From NCBI GenBank assembly GCA_937957975.1, contig CALFFK010000095.1:1-41195 (forward strand): a stretch of DNA of 41,195 bases, read 5' to 3'. The first letter of the stretch is position 1. The number at the start of each line of letters is the position of its first letter. Made by a program: the position numbers and the translations under genes. The DNA is from an uncultured Neomegalonema sp. GTDB lineage: Bacteria > Pseudomonadota > Alphaproteobacteria > Rhodobacterales > Rhodobacteraceae. The notes beneath the pieces were generated by a model. It was not told the origin of the DNA, ran no database searches, and was given only the letters and a program-made list of their open reading frames with translations. Below, piece by piece: positions 23,042 to 31,890 of the stretch.

Positions 23042-24667
23042 ATGACTCAGATCGGACATAACAGCGGCGCACCGCTCCCCCCCGAAATCGCGCGGCGGCG
23101 GACCTTTGCCATCATCTCGCACCCGGATGCGGGAAAGACCACCCTGACCGAGAAATTGCTCGTCTATGGGGGTGCAATCCAGACTGCCGGAGCCGTGCGT
23201 GCGCGTGGTGAACAGCGGCGCGCAACCTCTGACTTTTTGAAGATGGAACAACAGCGCGGGATTTCGGTCTCGGCTTCGGCGATGACCTTCGAGTGGGGAG
23301 ATTGCTGGTTCAACCTGCTCGACACGCCAGGTCACGAGGATTTCTCGGAAGATACCTACCGCACGCTGACGGCTGTGGATGCGGCGGTGATGGTCATTGA
23401 CGCGGCCAAGGGGATCGAGCCGCAGACGCTGAAACTGTTCGAAGTTTGCCGGATGCGCGACCTGCCCATCCTGACCTTCGTGAACAAGATGGACCGCGAA
23501 GCGCGCGATACCTTTGAGATCATCGACGAGATTCAGGAAAAGCTGGCCATCGACGTGACCCCGGCATCATGGCCAATCGGCATGGGGCGCGACTTTCTGG
23601 GGACGTATGACATCCTGCATGACCGGCTCGGCCTGATGGATCGCGCCGACCGCAATCGAAAGGCGAAAACGCTGGAGATGAAAGGGCTGGACGATCCGGC
23701 GCTAGGACAGCATGTGCCGGAAGACCAGCTTACGGAATTGCGCGACAATGTAGAAATGGCACGGGAATTGATGCCCGCCTTCGACCGGCAAAGCTTTGGT
23801 GAAGGGCATATGACGCCAATCTGGTTCGGCTCGGCAATCAACTCCTTTGGAGTAGCGGAATTGCTGGCTGGTCTGGCCGAATATGCGCCCAAGCCCCAGC
23901 CGCGTAAGGCACTGTTGAAAGACGACACCACGCGCGTGGTGGAGCCGTCGGAAAAACCGGCAACCGGCTTCGTCTTCAAGGTACAGGCGAATATGGACCC
24001 CAAACACCGGGACCGGGTGGCGTTTCTGCGCCTGTGTTCGGGCAAGTTCAAGCGGGGCATGAAGATGCATCATGTTCGCTCCGGCAAACCCATGGCCATC
24101 TCAAACCCCGTATTGTTTCTCGCCAGCGAGCGCGAACTGGCGGAGGACGCCTGGGCCGGAGACATCATCGGCATACCCAACCACGGACAGCTTCGCATCG
24201 GTGACGCGCTGACCGAAGGCGAGAACCTGCGTTTCTCCGGCATTCCATCCTTTGCGCCCGAACTGCTGCAAAACTGCCGCGCGGGCGACCCAATGAAAGC
24301 CAAGCATCTGGACAAGGCTCTCACGCAATTCGCCGAGGAAGGGGCCGCAAAGCTGTTCAAGCCGGAAATCGGCGGGGCATGGATTGTCGGTGTCGTCGGC
24401 GCACTGCAATTCGATGTGCTATCAAGCCGGATCGAAACGGAATACGGCCTGCCCGTTCGCTTCGAAGCCACCCAATACCGTGAAGCCCGCTGGATTCACG
24501 GCGAACGCAAGGCCATGGACGCCTTCATCGCCAAGGAAAAGGGTCAATGCGCCCTCGACCATGACGGCGACCCGGTATTCCTCATCCGCATCCCGTGGGA
24601 TGTACAACGGGTAGAACGGGATTACCCGGACGTAACGCTATCCCGGACCAAGGAGATGATGGTTTGA
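23042..24667 (+). CDS. prfC: Peptide chain release factor 3
   Basis: This GTPase removes RF1 and RF2 from the ribosome after termination. The P-loop is at about 26-34 (SHPDAGKTT), the switch region holds RGISVSASAMTF, G3 is DTPGHEDFSEDTYRTL and G4 is NKMDREARD. The EF-Tu-like domain II and the RF3 C-terminal domain follow; the ending PDVTLSRTKEM is typical of the family. At 541 residues it is of normal size, with a short N-terminal extension (IGHNSGAPLPPEI) seen in alphaproteobacterial RF3. It follows the kinase gene by 55 bp on the same strand, but no functional link is apparent. Confidence 0.97.
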   Translation: MTQIGHNSGAPLPPEIARRRTFAIISHPDAGKTTLTEKLLVYGGAIQTAGAVRARGEQRRATSDFLKMEQQRGISVSASAMTFEWGDCWFNLLDTPGHEDFSEDTYRTLTAVDAAVMVIDAAKGIEPQTLKLFEVCRMRDLPILTFVNKMDREARDTFEIIDEIQEKLAIDVTPASWPIGMGRDFLGTYDILHDRLGLMDRADRNRKAKTLEMKGLDDPALGQHVPEDQLTELRDNVEMARELMPAFDRQSFGEGHMTPIWFGSAINSFGVAELLAGLAEYAPKPQPRKALLKDDTTRVVEPSEKPATGFVFKVQANMDPKHRDRVAFLRLCSGKFKRGMKMHHVRSGKPMAISNPVLFLASERELAEDAWAGDIIGIPNHGQLRIGDALTEGENLRFSGIPSFAPELLQNCRAGDPMKAKHLDKALTQFAEEGAAKLFKPEIGGAWIVGVVGALQFDVLSSRIETEYGLPVRFEATQYREARWIHGERKAMDAFIAKEKGQCALDHDGDPVFLIRIPWDVQRVERDYPDVTLSRTKEMMV

Positions 24668-24671
24668 GCCG

Positions 24672-24698
24672 ATTCCTGCCAATCCTGCCAATCCTGTC
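24672..24698. repeat. Three tandem 9-bp repeats
   Basis: The unit (A/A)(A/T)TCCTGCC occurs three times in a row as ATTCCTGCC, AATCCTGCC and AATCCTGTC, directly after the prfC stop codon. This is a short slippage-type repeat with no known role. Confidence 0.6.
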
Positions 24699-24729
24699 GG
24701 AGAGTTTGTAAAAACCGGAAGCCCTCGCC

Positions 24730-24770
24730 ATTCGTGTTGCACTGCACTATCCCTGCGGCCAAACACGAAT
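24730..24770 (+). promoter_or_regulatory. Inverted repeat and TGC-rich operator candidate before the 3-hydroxybutyrate dehydrogenase gene
   Basis: ATTCGTGTT (24730-24738) and AACACGAAT (24762-24770) form a perfect 9-bp inverted repeat that ends 15 bases before the start codon. Overlapping the left arm is GTTGCACTGCAC, similar to the TGC-rich sites bound by PhaR, the polyhydroxyalkanoate repressor of Alphaproteobacteria. A repressor site controlling a polyhydroxybutyrate-catabolic gene is plausible but inferred. Confidence 0.4.
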
Positions 24771-24785
24771 CGAAGGGATACATCC

Positions 24786-25574
24786 ATGCTGAATGGAAAA
24801 GTTGCGGTTGTCACCGGCTCGACCAGCGGAATCGGCCTCGGAATCGCGCGGGTGCTTGCGAACAAGGGCTGTAAGGTCGTCATCAACGACCATACCCGAT
24901 CTGACGACGCCCGCGCCGTCGCAGAGGGTCTTGCGAAAGAGACGGGCGCGGAGGTCCGCTATGTCGGCGCGGATATGTCGAAGGCCGAAGATTGCGCGAT
25001 GCTGATTGCCGATGCCGAAAAGGCCTTTGGGCAAGTCGATATTCTCGTGAACAATGCGGGCATCCAGCATGTTGAGAAGATCGAGGATTTCCCGGACGGC
25101 AAGTGGAACGCCATCATCGCGATCAATCTGTCCTCGGCCTTTCACACCACGAAAGCCGCCATTGCAGGGATGAAAGCGCGCGGCCATGGGCGCATCGTCA
25201 ACATCGCCTCGGCCCACGGCCTGACCGCCTCCCCTTTCAAAAGCGCCTATGTCGCCGCCAAGCATGGCATCGTGGGCCTGTCAAAGGTAACAGCACTGGA
25301 AGCAGCAGATGCGAAGGTCGATGTCACCTGCAACGCCATCTGCCCCGGCTATGTCTGGACGCCTCTGGTGGAATCCCAACTCGAAGATCAGATGCGCGCG
25401 AACAACATGACCAAGGATGAGGTCATCGACAAGGTTATGCTGACCCGCACCCCCACCCGCGAGTTTGCCACCGTCGAACAACTCGGCGAAACAACCGCAT
25501 TTCTCTGCTCTGACGCCGCCGCACAGATTACCGGCACAACGCTGTCAGTCGATGGGGGATGGACGGCGATGTAA
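24786..25574 (+). CDS. bdhA: 3-hydroxybutyrate dehydrogenase
   Basis: This NAD-dependent short-chain dehydrogenase converts (R)-3-hydroxybutyrate to acetoacetate in polyhydroxybutyrate and ketone-body use. The cofactor motif TGSTSGIGLGIA is at residues 11-22, NNAG follows near 90, and the catalytic residues are in NIASAHGL and SAYVAAKHG (Tyr-x-x-x-Lys). The C-terminal part with PGYVWTPLVESQLEDQ and ITGTTLSVDGGWTA is characteristic of 3-hydroxybutyrate dehydrogenases rather than general SDRs, and the 262-residue length fits. It is preceded by an inverted repeat with a TGC-rich motif and followed by a REP-like palindrome. Confidence 0.93.
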   Translation: MLNGKVAVVTGSTSGIGLGIARVLANKGCKVVINDHTRSDDARAVAEGLAKETGAEVRYVGADMSKAEDCAMLIADAEKAFGQVDILVNNAGIQHVEKIEDFPDGKWNAIIAINLSSAFHTTKAAIAGMKARGHGRIVNIASAHGLTASPFKSAYVAAKHGIVGLSKVTALEAADAKVDVTCNAICPGYVWTPLVESQLEDQMRANNMTKDEVIDKVMLTRTPTREFATVEQLGETTAFLCSDAAAQITGTTLSVDGGWTAM

Positions 25575-25581
25575 GCCGCAC

Positions 25582-25618
25582 CTGTCATACCGCGACCTGA
25601 TCGCGGTATCCATCTCTC
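25582..25618. repeat. REP-like palindrome between convergent genes
   Basis: A 9-bp stem ATACCGCGA (25587-25595) with TCGCGGTAT (25601-25609) encloses CCTGA. The flanks CTGTCATACC and GGTATCCATCTCTC match those of the palindrome at 13341-13370 on the opposite strand (GGTATTCATTTCTC), while the stem bases differ in a compensating way. It lies between bdhA and the MOSC gene, where it may end both transcripts. Confidence 0.7.
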
Positions 25619-25686
25619 AACAATCACTGCCATCGCCAGCGGAGACATGGCCCCCGTGGTCAAGGGAAATACGCCACTCTCCCCCG

Positions 25687-26268
25687 TCAAACGTGGGGGT
25701 AGAGCCGCTGTGGAGGGACGTGCAAACGGGCGCGTTCGCCAAGGGCGATCTCTCCCTCACGTTCGACCCAGGCAGTGACACCCCGGCGGCCTGTCGCGTG
25801 TTTGGTAAAGCTCATGCCTTGCCCCGGTCTGTGATCCTCAATGGATTCTGCGGCGATCCGACACGGGGCGTTTTCCATATCCACGACAAGGGAAACACCG
25901 CCTTCGAAGATCAGACGTGACGCAGGGGGAAGCTGCGTCAGATCAGGTATACCCCGCATCATCACATTTGCGCCCAACCAGCGCGGGTCGATGCTGTCCA
26001 GCCCCATGGCGGCGGCAATAGCGGCGGTTTCTTCTTCTGACAGGATGCAAATCTGGCGGACATTGCGAATTTCGGTATTACGCGGGTATTGCAACTTAAC
26101 GCGCGTACAGGACGGGCGAGTCAGCCCGCCATGGGCTTCGCCCTCGAACCCCGCAAAAGTGGCGCGCACAGTCTCCACTGATCGACTGGCCATGCCATCC
26201 AGACGATCAGGATTGATGAAAAGGCCCGTGGCCTCGCCCCCAATATCACTCGGAGTCAAAATGGGCAT
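25687..26268 (-). CDS. MOSC domain-containing protein
   Basis: MOSC domains are the C-terminal, sulfur-carrying part of molybdenum cofactor sulfurases and also occur alone. Here the 193 residues make a single MOSC domain: the early GGLTRPSC stretch, the middle WLGANVMMRGIP segment, and ENAPCRIAAESIE, which holds the conserved Cys with the Asn and Arg around it. The final TAWVEREGEIALGERARLHVP strand pattern is typical. The partner enzyme and substrate are unknown, and no molybdoenzyme gene is nearby. Confidence 0.85.
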   Translation of the reverse strand: MPILTPSDIGGEATGLFINPDRLDGMASRSVETVRATFAGFEGEAHGGLTRPSCTRVKLQYPRNTEIRNVRQICILSEEETAAIAAAMGLDSIDPRWLGANVMMRGIPDLTQLPPASRLIFEGGVSLVVDMENAPCRIAAESIEDHRPGQGMSFTKHATGRRGVTAWVEREGEIALGERARLHVPPQRLYPHV

Positions 26269-26365
26269 GGAACGCTCCAGTCGGAAAATCAGTGCGATGG
26301 CGATGAACGCTACAGCGTCACTGAAACTTTGTAAAAGACAACAAAATTGAGGAATTCCCGGCGTT

Positions 26366-26394
26366 GTGTTTCAATCTGAAATTCAGTTTATAAT
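26366..26394 (+). promoter_or_regulatory. Promoter candidate of the PAS-protein gene
   Basis: A perfect TATAAT stands at 26389-26394, 47 bases before the chosen start codon. The best -35 candidates, TTGTGT (19-base spacer) or GTGTTT (17-base spacer), are poor, so an activator may be needed. Confidence 0.35.
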
Positions 26395-26441
26395 GATTGA
26401 AATATCAAATGTGGGGGGTCACAGGGAACGCAGGAAACAGC

Positions 26442-27020
26442 ATGAAACGACTGGTCTTACAGGAGCATGCTGACGCTCTGCTGCGGGCATGGCGTGAAGC
26501 GCGTGGTACAAATACCCTCCCGACATACCAATTTGCCACCCCTCTTGGTCTGCGCCAATGGATTGGAAATATAAGTATCGTCCATCTCCACGAGGGTGAG
26601 AAAAGATTCTTTGTGTCCCTGCATGGCGCGAACGTGGCACGGCATCTGGGGCCAACCTTTCACAAGAAATATCTTGAAGACGCCGTTCCCGAAGCCTCGC
26701 ATCGTGATACCTTTGCGCCTTATGAGTTGAGCATCAAAACGCGGCAACCATCCTATTCAATCCAGCGCGCAACTCTGGAAAGCGGCCTGTTCAAGTGCCT
26801 TGAACGTATGGTCCTGCCGCTTTCCATGGACGACCCTGAAACCGTCGGGCGTTTCCTTGTCTGGGTCGCACCAATCGAGTCTGGTTCGGCGGCAAGAACG
26901 TCAGTTTACGCACCCTTTGACGAAAACGAGATCATGGTGCTGGGGCAGAGCGCCCCTGAAAAAACGAGCGAGCTGTTTCTTTTATCGGAAGAATACATAC
27001 TGAGTGAGCGCACCGCCTGA
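26442..27020 (+). CDS. PAS_5-type PAS domain protein
   Basis: The whole 192-residue protein looks like the PAS_5 family of Alphaproteobacteria. It has an N-terminal helix with WREARG, a strand segment IGNISIVHLHEGEKRFFVSL, then G-x-x-V-x-x-x-L-G-P, a KKYLED motif, and a C-terminal LERMVLPLSMDDPETVGRFLV stretch. These proteins carry only a sensor-like domain with no output domain, and their signals and partners are largely unknown. The ATG at 26442 is chosen because AGGA lies 6 bases before it; the frame is open 15 codons further up. It is divergent from the MOSC gene. Confidence 0.72.
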   Translation: MKRLVLQEHADALLRAWREARGTNTLPTYQFATPLGLRQWIGNISIVHLHEGEKRFFVSLHGANVARHLGPTFHKKYLEDAVPEASHRDTFAPYELSIKTRQPSYSIQRATLESGLFKCLERMVLPLSMDDPETVGRFLVWVAPIESGSAARTSVYAPFDENEIMVLGQSAPEKTSELFLLSEEYILSERTA

Positions 27021-27112
27021 CCATTGCCTGACGGATCTTCTGCCCTCTTCCCCCCGTCTCCCTTTCATCGTAAGGTTTTACGAGTACGGATTGAGACGGG
27101 AAGGAAACCACG

Positions 27113-27985
27113 ATGGGACTGGAGTTTCTGGCGATAGGCATGGGGTTGGTCCTCGCCGGCCTGCTGCTGCTCGGTTTGTGGAAGAGTTTCATCATCGTCC
27201 CCCAAAGTCAGGCATTCGTGATCGAACGTCTCGGCAAATACAGCCGGGTTGCCACTGCCGGACTGCACATCCTCGTCCCTTTCATGGAAACGGTGCGCCG
27301 CGAGGTTGATATTCTCGAACGCCCCCTGCCCCCCATGCATCAGGATGCGATCACGAACGACAACGTCGTGATTGAGGTGGTGGTCGCCGTCTTCTTCCGC
27401 GTCGTCTCGCCGGAAAGAATGATCTACCGCATTCGGGACATCGATTCAGCGGTGACAACGACCGTTGCCGGTATCGTACGTTCGGAAATCGGGACGACGG
27501 ATCTGGACAAGGTGCAATCCAACAGGGCGGATCTGAACGTTGCAATCAAGGAGCAGCTTGAAGGCGCAACGCGGGATTGGGGGGTTGTCATCACCCGTGC
27601 CGAAGTGCTGGACGTCAATCTGAACGAACGCACCCGCGAAGCAATGATGCAGCAGCTCAATGCCGAACGAAAACGGCGCGCCTCTGTGACAGAGGCCGAA
27701 GGCTCGAAGCGAACCGTCGAGCTAAACGCCGATGCCATGCTCTACGACGCCCGCAAGCGGGCCGAGGGGCGCAAGGTCATCGCCGATGCGGATGCCTATG
27801 CGATTCAAATGGTTTCCAGTGCCATTGCGGAACACGGGATGCAGGCCGTGGAGTTCGAAGTCAGGAAAAGACAGATCGAAGCAATGACAAAGGTTGCAGA
27901 TGGAACAAATACCCGTACCGTTCTTATACCTGCCGAACTTCTGGAAACATTTGGGCGTGCAGCGGACCTGTTAAAAAAGAGGTAG
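27113..27985 (+). CDS. SPFH/Band 7 domain protein, slipin/QmcA type
   Basis: This is a membrane-anchored scaffold of the stomatin group. The N-terminal segment to about residue 25 is hydrophobic and anchors it in the inner membrane. The Band 7 domain follows with VPQSQAFVIERLGKYSR and the RREVDILERPLP, NVVIEVVVAVFFRVVSPE and VVITRAEVLDVNL segments. A long helix rich in Ala, Glu and Arg (ERKRRASVTEAEGSKRT) is the usual oligomerisation part. The gene is followed 3 bp later by an NfeD gene, the classical partner; such pairs are thought to organise membrane domains or act with a protease. Confidence 0.92.
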   Translation: MGLEFLAIGMGLVLAGLLLLGLWKSFIIVPQSQAFVIERLGKYSRVATAGLHILVPFMETVRREVDILERPLPPMHQDAITNDNVVIEVVVAVFFRVVSPERMIYRIRDIDSAVTTTVAGIVRSEIGTTDLDKVQSNRADLNVAIKEQLEGATRDWGVVITRAEVLDVNLNERTREAMMQQLNAERKRRASVTEAEGSKRTVELNADAMLYDARKRAEGRKVIADADAYAIQMVSSAIAEHGMQAVEFEVRKRQIEAMTKVADGTNTRTVLIPAELLETFGRAADLLKKR

Positions 27986-27988
27986 ATA

Positions 27989-28297
27989 ATGGATTGGTGG
28001 CGGGCGGTGAGTTTTGATCCCTACTTCTGGTTCATGGTGGCCTTCATATTTGCCGGATTACAGTTGATAACCGACGAATTCTTTTTCGGTGGTGCCTGTA
28101 TCGGAGCCTTCCTGACCGCCGTGACCCTGCTGACGGTCGATAAGGCGCTCGTCGTGACCAATGTAAATCCAAGTCTGCCCTACGTCCTGTGCGGCCTCGG
28201 CGGTCTGCTGGCTGCGCTCCTGATGCGTCGGGCAAGTCGTAAACGACAAGACCCACCGGACATCAACGCAGAGCCTTATGACGGCGATGATGAGTAA
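27989..28297 (+). CDS. Short NfeD-like membrane protein
   Basis: Three hydrophobic segments (about 10-30, 33-50 and 60-78) fit the membrane part of NfeD proteins, the usual partner of slipin. The soluble OB-fold domain that normally follows is missing: after the last helix there are only about 25 polar residues (RRASRKRQDPP to the acidic end). The length of 102 residues is therefore well below the usual 140-150. It lies 3 bp after the slipin stop, clearly in the same operon. There is no sign of a frameshift that would restore the OB domain in the 70 bases that follow. Confidence 0.78.
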   Translation: MDWWRAVSFDPYFWFMVAFIFAGLQLITDEFFFGGACIGAFLTAVTLLTVDKALVVTNVNPSLPYVLCGLGGLLAALLMRRASRKRQDPPDINAEPYDGDDE

Positions 28298-28394
28298 GAC
28301 TGCGCGACAGAACAGCCAACATAAAATCGATGCGGGACAGGACATCGAAACCTGATAGTTACAGCCCGGATTGCTGTACATCATGGAGCGTCCC

Positions 28395-31300
28395 ATGCCT
28401 GAATTTCGCAAAATTCTTATCGCAAACCGGGGCGAAATCGCCATTCGGGTCAGCCGCGCGGCTAACGAGCTGGGCAAGGCCACGGTTGCCGTCTACGCGG
28501 AAGAGGACAAACTGGGGCTGCACCGTTTCAAGACCGATGAAGCGTATCGCATCGGCGAGGGGCTGGGGCCGGTCGAGGCGTATCTTTCTATCGACGAGAT
28601 CATCCGGGTAGCCAGGGAAAGCGGGGCCGATGCGGTGCATCCCGGCTATGGCCTGTTGTCCGAGAACCCCGATTTTGTGGATGCCTGCCACGCCAATGGC
28701 ATCGCTTTCATCGGCCCGAAAGCCGAAACGATGCGTATGCTCGGCGACAAGGCCAGCGCACGGCGGGCAGCCATAACCGCCGGTGTGCCGGTCGTTCCCG
28801 CGACAGAGGTGCTGCCAAACCCCGACGAACCGGGGGCAATGGACCGCATCCGCGCCATGGCAGACGAGGTCGGCTACCCGCTGATGCTCAAGGCAAGCTG
28901 GGGCGGCGGGGGGCGGGGAATGCGCCCCATTTACGGGCCGGATGAACTCGACGCCAAAGTGCGCGAAGGGCGACGCGAGGCGGAAGCAGCCTTTGGCAAT
29001 GGCGAGGGCTATCTCGAAAAACTGATCCTCAAGGCGCGGCACGTGGAGGTGCAGGTGCTTGGCGATACGCAAGGCGCCCTGTTGCATCTTTATGAGCGCG
29101 ATTGCTCGGTTCAGCGGCGGAACCAGAAAGTCGTGGAGCGCGCCCCCGCGCCTTATCTAACCGATGCCCAACGCGCAGAAATCAACGAATTGGGCCTCAG
29201 AATCGCGCGCCATGCGAATTACGAATGTGCGGGAACGGTCGAGTTCCTGATGGATATGGATACCGACGCATTCTATTTCATCGAGGTCAATCCGCGCGTT
29301 CAGGTTGAACATACCGTGACAGAGGAAGTCACCGGGATCGACATCGTTCGGGCGCAAATCCTGATCGCCGAAGGCAAGACAATGGCCGACGCAACAGGTG
29401 CCTCATCGCAGGGCGACGTGCAGTTGAACGGCCATGCGATACAATGCAGGATCACGACGGAAGACCCCGCCAATAACTTCATCCCTGATTATGGGCGCAT
29501 CACGGCCTATCGCGGAGCAACAGGCTTCGGTATTCGCCTTGACGGTGGCACGGCCTATTCGGGGGCGGTCATCACCCGATATTACGACTCGCTATTGGAG
29601 AAGGTGACGGCCTGGGCTCCCACCCCTGATGCCGCCATCGCGCGTATGGATCGCGCCCTCCGGGAGTTCCGCATCCGGGGCGTGGCGACGAATATTGCCT
29701 TTGTCGAGAATCTGCTCAAACACCCAAGCTTTCTCAACGACACATACCACACGAAATTCATCGATGAGACGCCCGACCTTTTCGAATTCGAGCGGCGACG
29801 TGACCGGGCAACACGCTTGCTGACGTTCATTGGCGACATCACCGTGAACGGTAATCCTGAAGCAGCGGGCAGGCCGCGCCCCCCCGCCGATGTGCGCGCC
29901 CCCAAAGCCCCCCGTGCGCATGGCGCACCGGACGGTCTGAAACAGATGCTCGATGCGCAGGGGCCAAAAGCGGTGGCCGACTGGATGCTGGCGCAGGATC
30001 GGCTATTGCTTACCGACACCACCATGCGCGATGCGCATCAATCCTTGCTGGCGACCCGAATGCGCTCCATCGATATGTTGCGGGCGGCCCCGGCCTATGC
30101 CGAAAAACTACCCGATCTGTTTTCAATGGAATGCTGGGGCGGGGCGACCTTTGACGTGGCCTATCGCTTTTTGCAGGAATGTCCGTGGCAACGTCTGCGC
30201 GAGATGCGAAAGGCGATGCCGAACCTGCTGACGCAGATGCTCGTGCGGTCCTCCAACGGGGTTGGCTACACGAACCTGCCGGATAACGTGGTGCAGTTGT
30301 TTATCCGCAAATCGGCGGATGTCGGCATGGATATTTTCCGCGTTTTCGATCCGCTCAACTGGGTCGAGAATATGCGCGTGGCGTGTGACGCTGTGCTGGA
30401 GAGCGGGCGAATACTGGAGGCATCATTCTGTTACACAGGCGATATTCACGATCCTGACCGTGCAAAATATTCGCTCGCCTATTACGTGGGTCTCGCCAGG
30501 GAGCTGGAAGCTCTCGGCGCGCATATCCTGTGTATCAAGGATATGGCCGGTTTGGTAAAACCGGCGGCGGCGACGGCGTTGGTGAAGGCGTTAAAAGACG
30601 AGATCACCATCCCGATCCATTTCCACACGCATAATACTTCCGGCATCACTGCTGCTTCAATCCTTGCGGCCAGCGATGCGGGGGTTGATGCGGCGGATGC
30701 GGCGATGGACGCATTTTCGGGTCTGACCTCACAGCCCTGCATGGGATCGCTGGTTGAAGCCCTGCGCCACCAGCCACGCGATACCGGCCTCGATATTGCC
30801 GCCATCCGCGAGATCAGCGATTATTGGGAGGGTGTGCGGCGTCTCTATGCCGGGTTCGAATCCGATATGCGCAACGCCACGTCCGAGGTCTATCTACACG
30901 AAATGCCCGGCGGGCAGGTCACGAACCTGCGGGCGCAGGCGCGCTCCATGGGGTTGGAAGAACGCTGGCACGAAATCGCGCAGACCTATGCAGATGTGAA
31001 CGCGATGTTCGGTGACATCATCAAGGTGACACCGACGTCGAAAGTGGTCGGAGACATGGCCCTGTCGATGGTTTCTGCCGGATTGACACGACAGCAAGTG
31101 GAAGACCCCGATGTGGATATGTCCTTCCCCGATTCAGTGGTCGGCCTGATGCGCGGCGATCTGGGGCAACCGCCGGGGGGCTTTCCGGCGGGTATTCAGG
31201 CAAAAGTGCTCAAGGGTGAAACCCCGATCACGATCCGCCCCGGCTCGCTGATGGACCCCATTGATCTGGAGGCAGCGCGGGCGGAAGTGGAGACACAGGT

Positions 31301-31847
31301 GGATCGCGCAGTGGATGACGAGGATCTGGCCTCGTACCTGATGTATCCAAAAGTCTATCTCGATTACATGATCCGGCGGCGCGATTATGGCCCCGTCCGC
31401 GTACTGCCGACGCCGACCTTCCTTTATGGCATGCAGCCAGGAGAAGAGATTGCCGCTGATCTGGAGCCGGGGAAGACGCTGCATATCCGGCTTTCCGCCA
31501 TCTCGGAAACAACCCCTGAAGGCGACGTGAAGCTGTTCTTCGAGCTGAACGGCCAACCCCGCGTAATCCGCGTCCCCGACCGCAATGCAGCCGCATCAGC
31601 CGGACGAGCCGAAAAAGCCGATATGACGAACGATACCCATGTCGCGGCCCCTATGCCCGGCTCGGTGGTCTCGGTCGCGGTGAAAGAGGGACAGGTAGTC
31701 AGGGCTGGCGACCTGTTATTGTCACTGGAGGCGATGAAGATGGAAACAGCGATCCATGCCGAACGCGACGGAGAGATCGCGCGGATCGTAACGGGGCCAG
31801 GGTCTCAGGTGGATGCGAAGGATTTGCTGCTGACATATGCGGGATAG
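28395..31847 (+). CDS. pyc: Pyruvate carboxylase
   Basis: This biotin enzyme makes oxaloacetate from pyruvate, bicarbonate and ATP to replenish the TCA cycle. Domain order is complete. The biotin carboxylase runs from residue 1 to about 450, with KILIANRGEIA, the glycine-rich SWGGGGRGM loop and EVNPRVQVEHTVTE. The carboxyltransferase spans about 530-800, with LLTDTTMRDAHQSLLATR and RVFDPLNW. The C-terminal biotin carrier holds the biotinylated Lys in EAMKMET, at about 1115 of 1150. The ATG at 28395 has GGAG 6 bases upstream; earlier in-frame starts at 28371 and 28383 do not. The gene has its own upstream region of about 100 bp, and two crotonase-family genes follow on the same strand. Confidence 0.97.
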   Translation: MPEFRKILIANRGEIAIRVSRAANELGKATVAVYAEEDKLGLHRFKTDEAYRIGEGLGPVEAYLSIDEIIRVARESGADAVHPGYGLLSENPDFVDACHANGIAFIGPKAETMRMLGDKASARRAAITAGVPVVPATEVLPNPDEPGAMDRIRAMADEVGYPLMLKASWGGGGRGMRPIYGPDELDAKVREGRREAEAAFGNGEGYLEKLILKARHVEVQVLGDTQGALLHLYERDCSVQRRNQKVVERAPAPYLTDAQRAEINELGLRIARHANYECAGTVEFLMDMDTDAFYFIEVNPRVQVEHTVTEEVTGIDIVRAQILIAEGKTMADATGASSQGDVQLNGHAIQCRITTEDPANNFIPDYGRITAYRGATGFGIRLDGGTAYSGAVITRYYDSLLEKVTAWAPTPDAAIARMDRALREFRIRGVATNIAFVENLLKHPSFLNDTYHTKFIDETPDLFEFERRRDRATRLLTFIGDITVNGNPEAAGRPRPPADVRAPKAPRAHGAPDGLKQMLDAQGPKAVADWMLAQDRLLLTDTTMRDAHQSLLATRMRSIDMLRAAPAYAEKLPDLFSMECWGGATFDVAYRFLQECPWQRLREMRKAMPNLLTQMLVRSSNGVGYTNLPDNVVQLFIRKSADVGMDIFRVFDPLNWVENMRVACDAVLESGRILEASFCYTGDIHDPDRAKYSLAYYVGLARELEALGAHILCIKDMAGLVKPAAATALVKALKDEITIPIHFHTHNTSGITAASILAASDAGVDAADAAMDAFSGLTSQPCMGSLVEALRHQPRDTGLDIAAIREISDYWEGVRRLYAGFESDMRNATSEVYLHEMPGGQVTNLRAQARSMGLEERWHEIAQTYADVNAMFGDIIKVTPTSKVVGDMALSMVSAGLTRQQVEDPDVDMSFPDSVVGLMRGDLGQPPGGFPAGIQAKVLKGETPITIRPGSLMDPIDLEAARAEVETQVDRAVDDEDLASYLMYPKVYLDYMIRRRDYGPVRVLPTPTFLYGMQPGEEIAADLEPGKTLHIRLSAISETTPEGDVKLFFELNGQPRVIRVPDRNAAASAGRAEKADMTNDTHVAAPMPGSVVSVAVKEGQVVRAGDLLLSLEAMKMETAIHAERDGEIARIVTGPGSQVDAKDLLLTYAG

Positions 31848-31890
31848 ACATGCAGTAGCAGGAGACTGCGGAAAACGTTAAGGTAAGGCC

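Noticed and set aside
25582..25618. Intrinsic terminator of bdhA
   Set aside because: The hairpin has no T run on either strand and belongs to a repeated family with conserved flanks, so it is listed as a repeat; a termination role remains possible.
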